Source of the DNA: Strobilurus pachycystidiatus
Taxonomy: Eukaryota; Basidiomycota; Agaricomycetes; Agaricales; Physalacriaceae
Assembly: GCA_019915135.1 (NCBI GenBank)
Contig: JAHLMK010000023.1
Span: 62,001 to 126,000, forward strand
Direction of reading: 5' to 3'
DNA length: 64,000 nucleotides
A program made the position numbers and the translations under genes. Shown here in pieces: positions 22,995 through 34,068 of the stretch. The notes below the pieces were generated by a model. That model had not been told where the DNA came from, did no database searches, and saw nothing but the letters and a program-made list of their open reading frames with translations. Numbering within the stretch: position 1 is the first letter of the stretch; every line of letters starts with the position of its first letter.

Positions 22995-24964
22995 ATGTCC
23001 GACTTTGACGACGAATTGCTCGAGCTCGCTGAAGTCGGCACAGAAAAGAAGCGCAAAAAGCACAAGGCGTCTAAGAAGCGGAAAGCCGGGCAAGTATAAA
23101 TGTCCTTGGCCGCGTAACATGTCGTCTTACAGGATGCAGTGTCTCTGACTACAACGGCACAGAGAGCGAGGATGAGGCGGAAATTCCAGTCGATCCCTAC
23201 CCTTTGGAGGGTAAATACGTCGATGAGCTGGACAAGGAGACGTGCGTGGCTCATCTGTTGGTCCTCCTACAGCAAATTGAACTTCCAACAGTCTCCTTGG
23301 ATTGAGCGAAGTCGAACGTGAAGAGACACTCGCCATGCGTGCCGAAGAGCGGCAAAAGCTTGAAACCGCCAAGTCTCTCAAACTTCTCATAAGTCAACGT
23401 GAACACGACGGTGGTGAAAAGACAGCTAAACGTACGGGCGTTATTGCATCGTCGGCGCCATGACTGGTCTAATTCCTACCTCAGGGCAAAGGACTGCTGT
23501 TGGCGCCACCCAGGAGAAGTCCAAGAAACTCGATGAACTGAAGGCAAAGCGCCAAGCAAAGGGGGGCAAAAAGAAGGTCAATACAATGTACCAGTCACGA
23601 ACGCCACCGCTAACCTCTTGCAGACCGACGGATCACCAACCCGAGACGGCTCGCCGATGGACACAGGATCTTCGGAAGATGAGGAGGATGGACAAGTAGA
23701 CCGCAAAGTCAGAAGTAACCTGGAACTCGAGGACCAAGCGACGCTGGATGATTTCAACCGACACCTCGTTACACGAGACATGATCGTCAAGCATTTCCTC
23801 TCTCCCTGGTTCGAAGAGTACATCACCAGTCAGTACAATCAACCATTTCCGCGCACTACTTACTTCTCACGCAGACTCTTGGGTGCGATTCTTGATTGGG
23901 AACGAAAAAGGCCAAAACGTCTATCGCTTATGTGAAGTCGCAGGTGGGATACTGTCCTGGAAGTCAGCGTACTCTGTTAACTTACTCTTTGTTAGGCCTG
24001 GGGAAAGACAAGGTTAAGCCGTACAAGATAGGCGACGTTACCCTTGACAGAACCCTCGAATTGCAACATGGCAAATCCACGAAAGTCTTCTCGATGGATC
24101 GAGTCTCAAATTCAGCAGTGGAACATGCAAGTATCGTTGGACCCGAACCTCTTTTCACTCTAACCATTCGCAATTCGCAGAGAGAATTCTCACGGCTGAA
24201 GGCAACCATAGACGAGGACCAAATGAAGATGCCGACACGACATGCCCTCGAGACCAAGAGTGGCCGAAGGACCCAGTTGGCGAATCAAGCTCTAACAGAA
24301 GTACGCGACTGACACTTCCCTCCCTTGCCTAGCTGGTCATCACTCACCATCAAATCAGGCCGACATCAATGCCCTTTTATCTCGTAAGAAGGAAATTGAG
24401 GAGGCAACTGGTCACAAGACACATGGCTGGATCACTTTGGAACGCTCAAGACTCAAACAGCAGCGCACGATTGCCTCGCGTCGACAGGACTATGCGGAAG
24501 TGGCTGCTCTAGATGCCCAGCTACTGGATTTTGGGAAGCTTTACGGAGAAGAGGGCGCAGACACCCCTTCGAAGAACGACAACGACATGTTGGCGAAGCT
24601 TACAGCGAAAAACAGGAAAGCCAACCAGGATGCTGTCCGGAAGGCTGAAATTGCGGCTGCTCGAGAGAGGAAGTTAGCCAAGCAGAATGGCATACAAGAT
24701 CCCAGTGCTCGTCTAAAGACGGTACCGAGAACCTTCACTGATGCTTTGTCGGCATCGACGTCTCGGTGAGTGAGCTGCTTGATTCGTTCGCAATCCTTGC
24801 TAACCGAATCCGAAAGTGCCGGAACACCGGGAGCACCTTCCAAAGCGTCCCCGGCAGCAGGCGCGAAAGTGCCTGTGGTATCTGACACGACTCCATACGA
24901 GGTGGCCAAGACTGTGGATTCCTCCATTGTTGACTCGATAGAGGTTGATCTCGGGGATTTCTAG
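22995..24964 (+). CDS. RTF1: Rtf1, Paf1-complex subunit with Plus-3 domain
   Basis: Nuclear transcription-elongation factor that recruits the Paf1 complex to Spt5 and promotes histone H2B ubiquitylation. The acidic start MSDFDDELLELAEVG precedes a basic stretch (EKKRKKHKASKKRKAG). The central acidic/Ser part (GSSEDEEDGQVDRK) precedes the Plus-3 domain, from DFNRHLVTRDMIVKHFLSPW through GKDKVKPYKIGDVTLDRTLE to FSMDRVSN. Then follow ADINALLSRKKEI and a helical, Lys/Arg-rich segment (KAEIAAARERKLAKQNG). The C-terminus is VDLGDF. About eight introns. It shares a 353-bp upstream region with Hikeshi. Confidence 0.9.
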
Positions 24965-25231
24965 GGACATTTAATAATTAATCTACATAAATTATGAGAG
25001 GCTATGTACTTCAATTATCGGTTCAGATTTGGATCTACGGGTCAGTCGGTCTGAGAGTGCGGCAGGTAGACTCTATATACTTCAAGTGTAGTAGTACATA
25101 CATAGCACGTCCCTTGTCGTTGTCCTTCTTACTCGCAATAAATTGGTTTTATATTCAATCTGCTCGTGTCATGGCTAAACTGCCACACTGCATAAATACA
25201 ACGTCTAAAGTCTAAGATGCGCGGAACTGCC

Positions 25232-27104
25232 CTAGTTCTCGTAATCGCTATCCTCATCACTGCTATGTATATTGAGATCTTCGTAAGCGGCACCATCCTC
25301 CATGCGCCTGCGATGCCGCCAGCTGAGGAATATACTCAGGGCTAGTGCGACGATGCATCCCACCGTGGTGAGATACAGCGAGTCAACATAACACGCTCTG
25401 CCTAAGACGCACTCGCCTGCGGCCGCGCCACCTGCGCGAGCAGACACAGAAGAGTCAGACCCCGAATGCGCGTCAAAGTTCTTCCCAAACGCGACCGATA
25501 GTATATTACCGCCCACCATCGGCGCCAAGCTGATGAAGCCCCAATTCTCGGAAAAGTGCGAAAGCCCGAAGTACTCGATGCAGAGGGCGGGATATATGCC
25601 GAATATACTGCCGTAGCTGAGGCCGAGGAGGAGGCTAGCGATCCATAGGTTGTCTACGGAGCTGATGGAGATGGCGACGAGCTGGGAGGTGAGGAGGAGG
25701 AAGGAGACGAGGATGAGCATGTTGGGACGAGGAAGTGGCCGAAGAGAAGACAGGGAGAAGGGAGAGGCTGTCGGTGAAGGAGTGCGAGACATGAAGTCTG
25801 ATACTAGGCCGATAAAAATACGCCCGAGACAGTTCGTGAGAGAGACAGAGGAAACCTGTGTGGACTGATATCCTTCATAACCCCCGGTCTGGTTTGAATC
25901 GGCAGAATATAACGCTTGTGCCATAGAGCCTACATTGTTGATGTACATCAGTCCCGTACCGCTCACTGTAGAGGTGGAGATCAGCATCAGAGGACAGATT
26001 GATGATGGGAACTTACACAATGATAAGATGAGGAAAAGAACCCAAAACTCTGCGGTGCACCAGAGAGCACGGCCGGATATGTCGCGCTCGGTTGACTTTC
26101 TTGATGTCACTTCTTTGGCGTGCGAGCGTCGGGACAGGGACCGTGTTGGACTCAATTCAACGCCCACAGCGGCATCAGGGATGTAGTCCATTGCGGGCGT
26201 AGTGGGACTTCTCTCATGAACGAGAGAATTGTGCTGTTCTCGGAGGAGAGGCGTGCGACTACCCTCTCTGGCGCCGACCCCAAAAGTTTCTATGTCAGAG
26301 GCACGCCCATATACGATCTCTTCCGGTTCGACCGAATTGGTTACAGCAGCGGCATGGCCAGTCGGAGGCACGGCTCGGACCAGAAGGAAGCCAATGATCA
26401 TGGGTAGGGAAGTTCCCAAGCTTAAGACTAGAAGGAAGGTGGAGGTATCGCCATGGAAAAAGAGACGCGATATTGAGGAGAAGAAGAAGGCGGAGAGACC
26501 GAATCCTGAGAGCACTAGACCGGTGGCAGAGGCGCGCTGGCGACAGAAACATTAAGATCGGAAAGAGAGATTGTTGTGGATGTTGTGCTGACCTGAGTGT
26601 CCGGGAAGCTCTTTGCGGTAGCGTTGACGGCAGCGGTGAGACCAGAATTCCCTCCCGCTCCGGTCATGTAGCTGAATATCATGAGAAGCGCGAGAGTGGC
26701 GGAACCTATGCTGTCTCGCGTGTCAAACATGTGCTTCATACCGCCGTATCCAATGAGCAGCAGGAAGAAAGCAGAGACCATGCCTATCCGCGGCCCGCGC
26801 GCATCGACGATACGGCCCCAGATAGGTCCGGAGGAGTATACGCCCACTGGAACGTGTGATTAGCGCTGGTGAGCCTAGGCGACTGCGAATGCGGCGTACT
26901 GTTGCCTGCCAGGGCGATGAGATTGAGCTTGGTGTGGTTGATGTGGAGGCGGGCACCCAGTTGGGTTGAGTATTGAGAGAAGACCTATTGAACGGTAAAG
27001 CAACGGCGGTGACCCGGCGAGTGTGGGCGCACGTAGTTCGTTCCCGCCCCAAGCGCAACGCCTATCGAGGCAACAAGCATCGTCATGCGTTGTCTGGCCG
27101 TCAT
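25232..27104 (-). CDS. Mch1-like MFS transporter (monocarboxylate-permease homologue)
   Basis: The start at 27104 gives MTARQRMTMLVASIGVALG, then FSQYSTQLGARLHINHTKLN, an N-terminal TM1-TM2 pattern of the Mch1/nodulin-like MFS group. Next come GVYSSGPIWGRIVDARGPR (TM2 loop), a run of TM helices, and a long cytosolic loop with ERSPTTPAMDYIPDAAVG. The C-terminal half has GTGLMYINNVGSMAQAL, TNCLGRIFIGLVSDF, IFGIYPALCIEYFGLSHFSE and WGFISLAPMVGGNIL. The tail is acidic. About four introns. Yeast Mch1 is a vacuolar MFS protein without proven monocarboxylate transport, so the substrate is unknown. It is convergent with Rtf1 (267 bp) and divergent from the MYND gene. Confidence 0.85.
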
Positions 27105-27453
27105 CGCGCCTTATCGGACACCGACTGTCGTTGTGAGGTAAGTCCTGCCGCTGTCGTAGAGCTGCTCGTGTCAGCTCGTGTTGGTGCGTGCGTTGCGTCC
27201 GCTGTTGGGGCCAGAGAGAGAGAGACCGATGAGGAAGAAAGGCGGCAACCGTTCACGAGGGAAGAGATAAGAAAGTCGAACAGACATGGCACAATTTGGA
27301 CGAGCAGATTTCAAATGCGTTACCGCCTCCGAACACGTGGCGCTGCTTTGCCGTCGGCGAATGCCTTCATCGATTATCAGGGCCCTGCACATTTTGTTCC
27401 ATTATTCCTTCGTGCTCGACAGTTCAGTCCCACTTACAGCTCGAATTTCACCA
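27105..27453. other. divergent promoter region, 349 bp
   Basis: Lies between the start codons of the Mch1-like gene (minus) and the MYND gene (plus). No separate gene supported. Confidence 0.6.
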
Positions 27454-28453
27454 ATGTCCTCCGGCTTTGATCTATTCGTGAAAGCTGAAAAGGCTTACTC
27501 TCAAGGGCGCACTGTCGAGACTTTTGATCTCTACCAGCGCGCCATTCGAAAAATCATTCAGGACGAGAATGTCACTGCTGTTTCTCCTATGGCTGCAAAC
27601 ATTCCAGCTAGCATGAGAGCTCACCCTCGCGAAACTCTCGGAATGGCTTGGATGAACTTTGTGGGTTTTCTCAAAGATAAGGCAATACATACAACAAAAG
27701 GTAGTCTCAATTATTTCTGTTCCAGGGAGGTCTGAGCTCAGACCCACCGCAGAGAGCGCGCCTGAGGCGTTCAAGCTACTGACGATGTTCCGTCCCAAAT
27801 CCACCCACGATTTCACCCGCTTCCGAACAGACAAAGCGAAAAACATGCTCAAGGGCATGCAGATCTCAGCTGGGTTCACTCTCGGGCTACTCGCCTGGGA
27901 CAGTGGCGACCGTCCAGCAGCTATGAGGCATTACCGTTTGGCGCTTGATCTTGTGCCAGAGTATGAGCCGTACAACGACCAGACTGAGGCTGCTATCGGC
28001 TGGGAGACGTACATCGCTATTGAGGTCGCCGAGATGCGCGACAACATAGCTATGCTCCTGTCAAACGACCAGCAGAATGTGCGATACGCAGCCGAGGTAT
28101 TTGGTGACACGCATGAAAAGAGGAAGGACATTTTGGGCATCGGACATATCAGGATTGAAGGTGATGGGTCGCTGAAGTTCGAGAGGAGCTTCCAGCTTGC
28201 GAGCGACGTCTGCCAGTTCTGCAAGAAAAGAGACCCGAAGATGCAGAAATGTCCTTGTAAGGTTGCTTCTTGTGAGTGTAAACCGTCGCTTTTGTCGAAG
28301 AATGAGACTGATCTATTTCAAAGATTGTAACGCCACCTGTCAACGCGCGGACTGGCCGTACGTTTCCACTTCGCCTGGATTCGAAGCTGTGGAATCTAAT
28401 CATGTACTAACAGGAAGCACAAAGCTGCTTGCAAGGCTTCTCGGGCGTCCTAA
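27454..28453 (+). CDS. MYND-type zinc-finger protein
   Basis: Starts MSSGFDLFVKAEKAYSQGRT, an alpha-helical, TPR-like N-terminal part that continues with AAMRHYRLALDLVPEYEPYN. The C-terminus is a MYND zinc finger assembled from three exons: CQFCKKRDPKMQKCP, YCNATCQRADWP and KHKAACKASRAS. Cysteine and histidine spacing (C-x2-C-x8-C-x2-C-x3-CQ-x3-W-x2-H-x3-C) fits the family. The splices at 28258 and near 28360 restore YC and PKHK exactly. The first intron (near 27660-27725) is uncertain; a roughly 60-nt form with donor gttttc keeps phase. MYND fingers bind proline-rich partners; a specific role is unknown. Confidence 0.8.
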
Positions 28454-28705
28454 AGACTCGCTGTATCGGTTGTATTGTTCACTCTGCTGTCGCCTCCAAC
28501 TTGTTGTATCATTCTGTACTCTACTCTATGCTTGCAGTTATCAATTTGATGTTCGTTGCTACGAACGTTTGGCCTCTTGGCTAATCAGATTCAATTAGGC
28601 GATCGGCAGTGGCGGCATGTCTCCTTGGTGAAATCTGTTCGCCTCGCTCACCACACTTCCGTCCATCATCAACCAGTTTCGCCGCGAAAATTACCACCGC
28701 CGAGT

Positions 28706-29374
28706 ATGATGCGCTTGCCTCTCTCATTGTCGTTACTCCTCCTGCCTCTGCTGGCTTCAGCCCAGAGCTCCACAATTGCCTCGGCGACGGGCAGTGCCAC
28801 CGAATCCGGAACGACAATCTCGAGCAGCGCGAGCTCGTTGTCCGCGTCGTCCGGCGGCTCTAGCGCGAGCGCAACAACCACCGCAGACTACCCAAGTCTC
28901 AGCGGGTACTCTTCATGCGTAACCACCTGTCTGCAACTCGCCATCGCCGATGCAAACTGCACCAGTGTAGTAGAAGTCGACTGCTACTGTGGATCTTCAT
29001 TATTTGAAGACTCCCTCACCGACTGCGTGATGCAGGATGGTGACTCGGGGTGTCCATCGGAAGTCGCGACGGCGGAGACTTTGGCGGACAAGTTCTGCGT
29101 TCTCGCGACGACGAGCACAAGTCTGTCGTTTAGCGTCACGTCCGTGTCTTCCTCCTCCTCCTCCACTTCCGCATCCTCCACCTCTACTGCCACGAGTCCT
29201 AGCTCGTCAACCGGCTCTACCAGCAGCAGCCCCACCAGCAGCGCCAGCTCGAGCGCGACAACCACGCCAAATGCCGCAGCTGGGTTGAGACCGGATCAGC
29301 TTTCAGCCAATGCGTTGGTCGGAGTGGCTGTAGCGCTGCTTTGTGCGGCTATTGGTGGCCATCTGGTTGTTTGA
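28706..29374 (+). CDS. CFEM-domain GPI-anchored secreted protein
   Basis: Signal peptide MMRLPLSLSLLLLPLLASA (cleavage after ASA). A Ser/Thr/Ala-rich stretch follows, then a CFEM domain with the expected eight cysteines: C-x3-C-x9-C-x7-C-x-C-x11-C-x8-C-x14-C (from YSSCVTTC to DKFC). A long Ser/Thr-rich stalk, probably O-mannosylated, precedes a C-terminal hydrophobic tail (ALVGVAVALLCAAIGG), consistent with GPI attachment around the Asn/Ala/Gly just before it. Single exon of 222 codons. CFEM proteins are fungus-specific wall or surface proteins; some bind haem, others act in host interaction. The usual haem-ligand Asp cannot be assigned here. Confidence 0.88.
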   Translation: MMRLPLSLSLLLLPLLASAQSSTIASATGSATESGTTISSSASSLSASSGGSSASATTTADYPSLSGYSSCVTTCLQLAIADANCTSVVEVDCYCGSSLFEDSLTDCVMQDGDSGCPSEVATAETLADKFCVLATTSTSLSFSVTSVSSSSSSTSASSTSTATSPSSSTGSTSSSPTSSASSSATTTPNAAAGLRPDQLSANALVGVAVALLCAAIGGHLVV

Positions 29375-30834
29375 GGCTTTGCTGGTGCGATCTTTCTCCC
29401 GTCCTGAGTTCCCCCCGCTCAAACAGTGGCCAGCTACTTAGCAGTCCTCCTTCCCTTCTGTACCGCGATGCGGACGTACTTCATGACCCTCCCACGTTCA
29501 CGGACGCAGCTTCGTTATTCCCTCCCTCATACACACATTTCGGACAGCATATATAATAATATACTTTCACACATGCAATGAACATAATGATAAACTCGTC
29601 GGCATTGAAAGACCTGCTTGTGAACAAATGCGATAAACACACGCTGTCATTGGTGATGTATTCCCGTTGGTATATAGTTTCCCCAGTCCCGGTAATGCGA
29701 TTTCCTGTCTAGACTCGCTACCATTCGCGGATGATCTCACGTAATGCTCGGACCGATGGCTGCGATATTTGGCTATGGTCTGTTTGGCTGTTTTGGTGTT
29801 GTTTGTGTAGGGCGGGTAAGTGAGATCATCTAGCGACTGGGAAGCCTCAGCTCCCTTTTGGCAGGTAGCCCAAATCCTGAGTTTGGACTTAGCGAAATTT
29901 CGCGATCGACACATTTTGGTGATTTCAGCTTTGGCTCTCATGTCTCGGGCACTAAACCTCATGTCACAAAAATTTGTACAATGGATATTCGATATATAAG
30001 GAGCCATTATCGTACGGGAATATGGATGAAGACGGGTGTAAGGTCCCAAAATAAAGGAAATTGTCATGAAAATCCAGAAAAACATGACTTTGCGCCGTGA
30101 AATTGAACCTCATTCCAGGAAAAGTCATACCTTGATTTTTGTCATCCCAAGGAGCCGAGGAATGCACATTTTGACTATGTGGTGCCGGTATTCCGGTCAG
30201 CAGCAAGGTCCCGGATCGAGTCTCGGGCAGTTGTGGAGGTCCCATGACCGGGAAACCCAAGCGCAATCGTAAAGAAGGTCTTCCAGAAGCAGTGCAAGAC
30301 AGGCAAGAAGCCGCCAGAGATCCAGAGGTTATGTAGTAAACAGATTTCAGGCTACCATAGAGAATTTGAGGAAATGACCCCAAGAATGCAACGAAAATCT
30401 GAAAATTGAAGTTCCAAAGATGTTTCCAGGCAGTATGGATCAGATAGAAGCAATGTAGCCGGCAGAGAGAGGCACCAGAGTGATATGCATAGTCGACCAT
30501 GAGCGAAAATTACAAGTTCGAAGTCACAAAAGCGTTATCCCCCATGTCACGGCTGAGCCCTCCCAGCCGCTTCGCCAAAGTGATAAGCGGAGCCACGTGG
30601 CGAAGCGGATGGTCACGAGCCTATTTCCTGTCATCAGTTCTCAGTTCCGTCAAGGGCGCAGATGAGGGTGATAGTGTCATTTGAGCAAGATGCCTCGGCA
30701 AGACTACCGGGCAAGTGATTTTCATGTCCATCAAACCCGGACAAATGTATTAATTTACTACTACTGATGACTGTCGGCGCTCCATGTACGATACAGCATG
30801 TGTGCGTGCTGATTAGACTCTGCCTTTGACTCTC
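29375..30834. other. gene-poor stretch, 1.5 kb
   Basis: Overlapping short ORFs on both strands, none with domains or consistent splicing. The middle part (about 29850-30450) reads like degraded sequence without clear terminal repeats. I see no supported gene. Confidence 0.45.
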
Positions 30835-32095
30835 ATGGGACGCTGGACTCAATACGACGAAGTACGTCTTGGCTGAATCTCTCCTGCCAGTCTGACTAAT
30901 CACCTTGGGACCAGGACGACTATCGGCTGGATGGCCTCAAGAGAATTGCCTACGACGCTGATACCCAGACATATACTTTCTCCGATGATCATGGGGAACA
31001 GTACAAAGGGATACCTGGGAGCCAGTACGGTATTGCCAGTAGATCCAAACCAGTGCACAACCCAGCAGTTGACAGACCGGAGGCATTCGCAACAGGTAAG
31101 ACTTGGGATTGTGGTCGTGTGCACGCCACCTCGCCTCGTGTTCTGGCTAATTGCGCGCAACAGGACAACCCAAGCCGGATTTGACTGTGAAAACGCCATC
31201 GACATTCCAAGAGTTCCTTCCTGCTAGCGCTATCACCTCGCCCACCGCTGCGGAGAATCGTGACAGTCAAACGCTGTCTCCTCGCTCGCGCTTCATGGAC
31301 GCTGCGCGGAGAGCCACGATGCCAAAGCTCTCAGGCTTGGTGGAAGGACTGATGCGCTCGCCTAGGTCGTCAAACTCTTATGGGGTTGACGAGGAGAAGC
31401 GCGGCTTGATCCGAAATCCTTCTGTGGCGTCTTCGACCTCGTCTCCCAGCATGGACGAGAAGAAGGGCCTGGGGAGGTCTGCCACAATGAAGAGCCCTCC
31501 CAAGAAGTTCTCGTTGAGACGTGTTGGGGAGGACGCATCACCTGTTCCCCGGAAGTTCTCGTTGCACGATACAAAGATTTCAGGAGAAAGCGACATACGA
31601 AAGAAAGCCGAGGATCTGTCGATTGACGTGAAGGGATCTACATCGAAGGCGGATCCACGGGCGCACAGACGCGAGTCTCACCAGTCGTCTTCGAGCAAGG
31701 AAGAGAAGAGGGACGTTACGCGCGAATCCTCTTCCAAGATTCCCGAGATACAGAAGAAGGTTGAGGATCTGTCGATTGACGTGAAGGGATCTACATCGAA
31801 GGCGGATACACGAGCGCACAGACGCGAGTCGCACAACAAGTCTTCCTCGAGCAAGGAAGAGAGAAGGGACGTTACGCGCGAATCCTCTTCGCAGAGGAGG
31901 AAGACTGTCGATTCCACCGCACACATGAAAGATTTGCCGTCTGTGCCTACGTCAAAACCTGGAATTACGGAGGAGAAGCAGGGGAAGTCTTCCCGACGCG
32001 TTGAAGGAGGCTCGAGGCATAGCAGCGACCTGCGTCGAGCAGCTACGTCTGCGCATAGCTCGCGGCCAAAGGCAAAGCAGCCAGTGATGACCTAG
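30835..32095 (+). CDS. low-complexity protein with conserved N-terminal motif and 51-residue tandem repeat
   Basis: Exon 1 encodes only MGRWTQYDE, then DDYRLDGLKRIAYDADTQTYTFSDDHGEQYKG. This 'GRWTQYDEDdyRLpeG..RvgYDADt..Y.F.D' opening is shared by many basidiomycete proteins that are often labelled CBM50/LysM-like, but no LysM is visible here. The remainder (exon from 31164) is Ser/Lys/Arg/Glu-rich and probably disordered, with phospho-site-like motifs (PRSRFMDAARRATMPKLSG, PPKKFSLRR, PRKFSLHD). Two tandem copies of a 51-residue unit (KAEDLSIDVKGSTSKAD...) lie at 31601-31897. Three exons, strong donors gtacgt and gtaaga. Function unknown. Confidence 0.75.
31601..31897 (+). repeat. in-frame tandem duplication, period 153 bp
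   Basis: Unit 1 starts at 31601 and unit 2 at 31754 (51 codons apart). Both encode K-K-(A/V)-EDLSIDVKGSTSKAD then RAHRRESH and RDVTRESSS. The copies are nearly identical in DNA, so the duplication is recent. Unit 2 ends about 9 bp short of the full period. Confidence 0.9.
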
Positions 32096-32653
32096 TTATC
32101 GGATTGTTCCTGTTGTAATTCTATGTGTAATTCGGCTTTTCTCCATGATGTTGACAGCGAGTATTCTTGAAAAGCGATATTGACGCGGCGAACCAGGGCG
32201 AACCTCAGTTTGTCCATGCCGAAGGTACGGAGCGGCAGGGTATTGCGCTTTCAGGCTGAGTGTTAGTTGAATGGCTGGACGGCGAGCTCGTTGGTGGTGT
32301 ACTTTAACCAAGTATGTGTGCTCTTTTTCAATGAACGCGTCGGACGCGACGCGACACGGCGTGGGACTCGTAAGCGACGCGCCACCCATTTAGCCATTTA
32401 CTTCATGGTGGCGTCGTTGGTATGCGCTTCTGGTTCCTGGCGTGGGCTGGTGTAAAGGTATCAGCAGTTTTGCAATATTTCCCTTCTCGCTTCTGCCTTT
32501 TTTACACTCGCTTCAGCTGCAGGTCTGTACTCTCTCTCTTTGTTCGCTATTCAACGTCACATTGACGCCTCATATCAGACTATCCTCGCCGATATCAGCC
32601 CTAAATGTTCACCAAAATTCGCTCTTTCTACCCTCACCTTGGCCTATGTCACC
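32096..32653. other. intergenic, 558 bp
   Basis: Between the repeat protein and the transcription unit that holds the transposon. The right part is CT-rich (tctctctcttt at 32531-32541), like a fungal promoter or 5' UTR. No gene seen. Confidence 0.5.
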
Positions 32654-32828
32654 GCCACGGAACCAGTCACGCGAAAAAGGACCCCCGCGTCCACACCAGA
32701 GGCTGTCGAGTGCGGTCCCGGAGCTGTCAACGGCGACGATGAGCTGGCGCACAAGCTTGGCGTCCCTTCTACGAGCGACTTGGTATTCCCCCCTCTTCAG
32801 TGTGCAAGCGTATTTGTTTTGACTGCTA

Positions 32829-32908
32829 CAGATGTTTCAACAATTCTTGCCTGGCGCTGCCAAACATGCGAAACAATTCGATCGAATGCGGGAAATGTCG
32901 TTAAATAG
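32829..32908 (+). repeat. left terminal inverted repeat, 80 bp
   Basis: Begins CAGATG and ends GTTAAATAG. Matches the right repeat except at two positions (CTTGCC/CATGCC and CATGCG/CATACG). Confidence 0.97.
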
Positions 32909-32981
32909 TCGTTAATTACAATCAATACATTTCAGTCTTTCGACGAGCAACTGGCACTTCTCGACTGGCTATAGGACATCT

Positions 32982-34051
32982 ATGGTGTATGTCAAACACT
33001 CTCCGGAGATCAAGGCGCGTGCTATCGCCCTACTCGACAAGAACTGGCCATTGGATCTGATTGTCGAAGCTCTCGACATATCCGAGGACAGCATCGAGCG
33101 CTGGGACAAGAATTATCAGCAGTATGGATCCCCAATTGCACCCAGTAATCCTCGAGGGCGTCCCCGAATCCTGAGTGCACCGCTAGCCATCGAATTGAGA
33201 CAGCTTCTCTCAGAGACGCCCTCCCTATTCCTCGACGAAATCCAGTCCTACTTGTCTGTTTCGCACGGAGAACGGATCTCCATAGGAGCGCTTCACAACA
33301 ACCTCAGCGACCTCGGGCTTAACCGAAAGGTCATGAAGATCGTGGCGGCACAGCGCGACGAAGATCTTCGATCACCTTGGATGACACACGTCCTCAGTCA
33401 CTACACCGCAGACCAGATGGTCTTTGTTGATGAATCGTCAAAGGACGGCCGAACAATAGCACGGAGACATGGATGGGCAGCCCGGGGTGAGACACCGGTA
33501 GAATACCTCGAGCACGATCGGGGAGAGCGTTACAGCATCTTGCCAGCGCTATCACTGGATGGTTACGTGGCCCTGCGCATTGTCAATGGCTCTGTTGACG
33601 GCGAGGAGATGTTTGACTTCCTAATCAATGATTTGGTATGTCATTACACCGTGCTTAATGTTATGGCTGAACTCATATGTGGCGTAGTTACCCGAAATGA
33701 ATGCATTCCCGGGTCCTCGAAGTATTCTGATCATGGATAACTGCAATATACATAAGAGTGACGCCATTCGAACTGCTGTAGAGGCCAATGGTGAGTGATA
33801 TCATACTTTCTTCGTATGAACATCAGTTAACAGTATTCTCGCAGGATCATTACTGATCTTCCTGCCACCGTATTCACCTGACTTCAATCCCATAGAGGAG
33901 AGCTTCAGTGCAGTTAAAAAAGTACCTCCGTAGGCACTGGCGTGAGCTTGAGTATGCTCAATTTCCCGAGCTCGTGTTGTATGCTGCCTGTCTCAATGCC
34001 GTGAACGCACAGAATGCTCCTGGATGGTTCAAACATAGTGGCTATTTGTAG
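32982..34051 (+). pseudogene. Tc1-type (DDE_3) transposase, frameshifted
   Basis: The start MVYVKHSPEIKARAIALLDK leads into an N-terminal helix-turn-helix (DLIVEALDISEDSIERW), a GRPRIL hook and a second helical domain. Catalytic core: first Asp in QMVFVDESSKDG, second in ILIMDNCNIHKSD, Glu in PPYSPDFNPIEES. The second Asp and the Glu are separated by 34 residues (DD34E). Two introns (donors gtatgt after FLINDL and gtgagt after AVEAN) splice in phase. In the last exon, six A residues (33916-33921) stand where five would keep the frame; the zero frame then stops at a TAG, whereas the +1 frame continues with YLRRHWRELEYAQFP to GWFKHSGYL. The gene is thus broken after the catalytic Glu, unless it is a sequencing error or frameshifting occurs. 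Confidence 0.9.
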
Positions 34052-34068
34052 AACATAGAGCTATCTAA

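Noticed and set aside
28556..28705. N-terminal extension of the CFEM ORF
   Set aside because: The signal peptide begins at the Met at 28706; the extension is basic, would hide the signal peptide, and is probably 5' UTR.
29567..30500. two overlapping minus-strand ORFs (172 and 178 codons)
   Set aside because: No domain, signal peptide or consistent exon chain; likely chance in AT-rich DNA.
32540..32908. 122-codon plus-strand ORF crossing the left TIR
   Set aside because: No ATG at its start (TTG), and its end runs into the transposon; only its frame is of interest, discussed with the host intron.
33916..33930. programmed -1 frameshift (A AAA AAG type) in the transposase
   Set aside because: The downstream frame is +1 relative to the upstream one, so a -1 slip would not join them.
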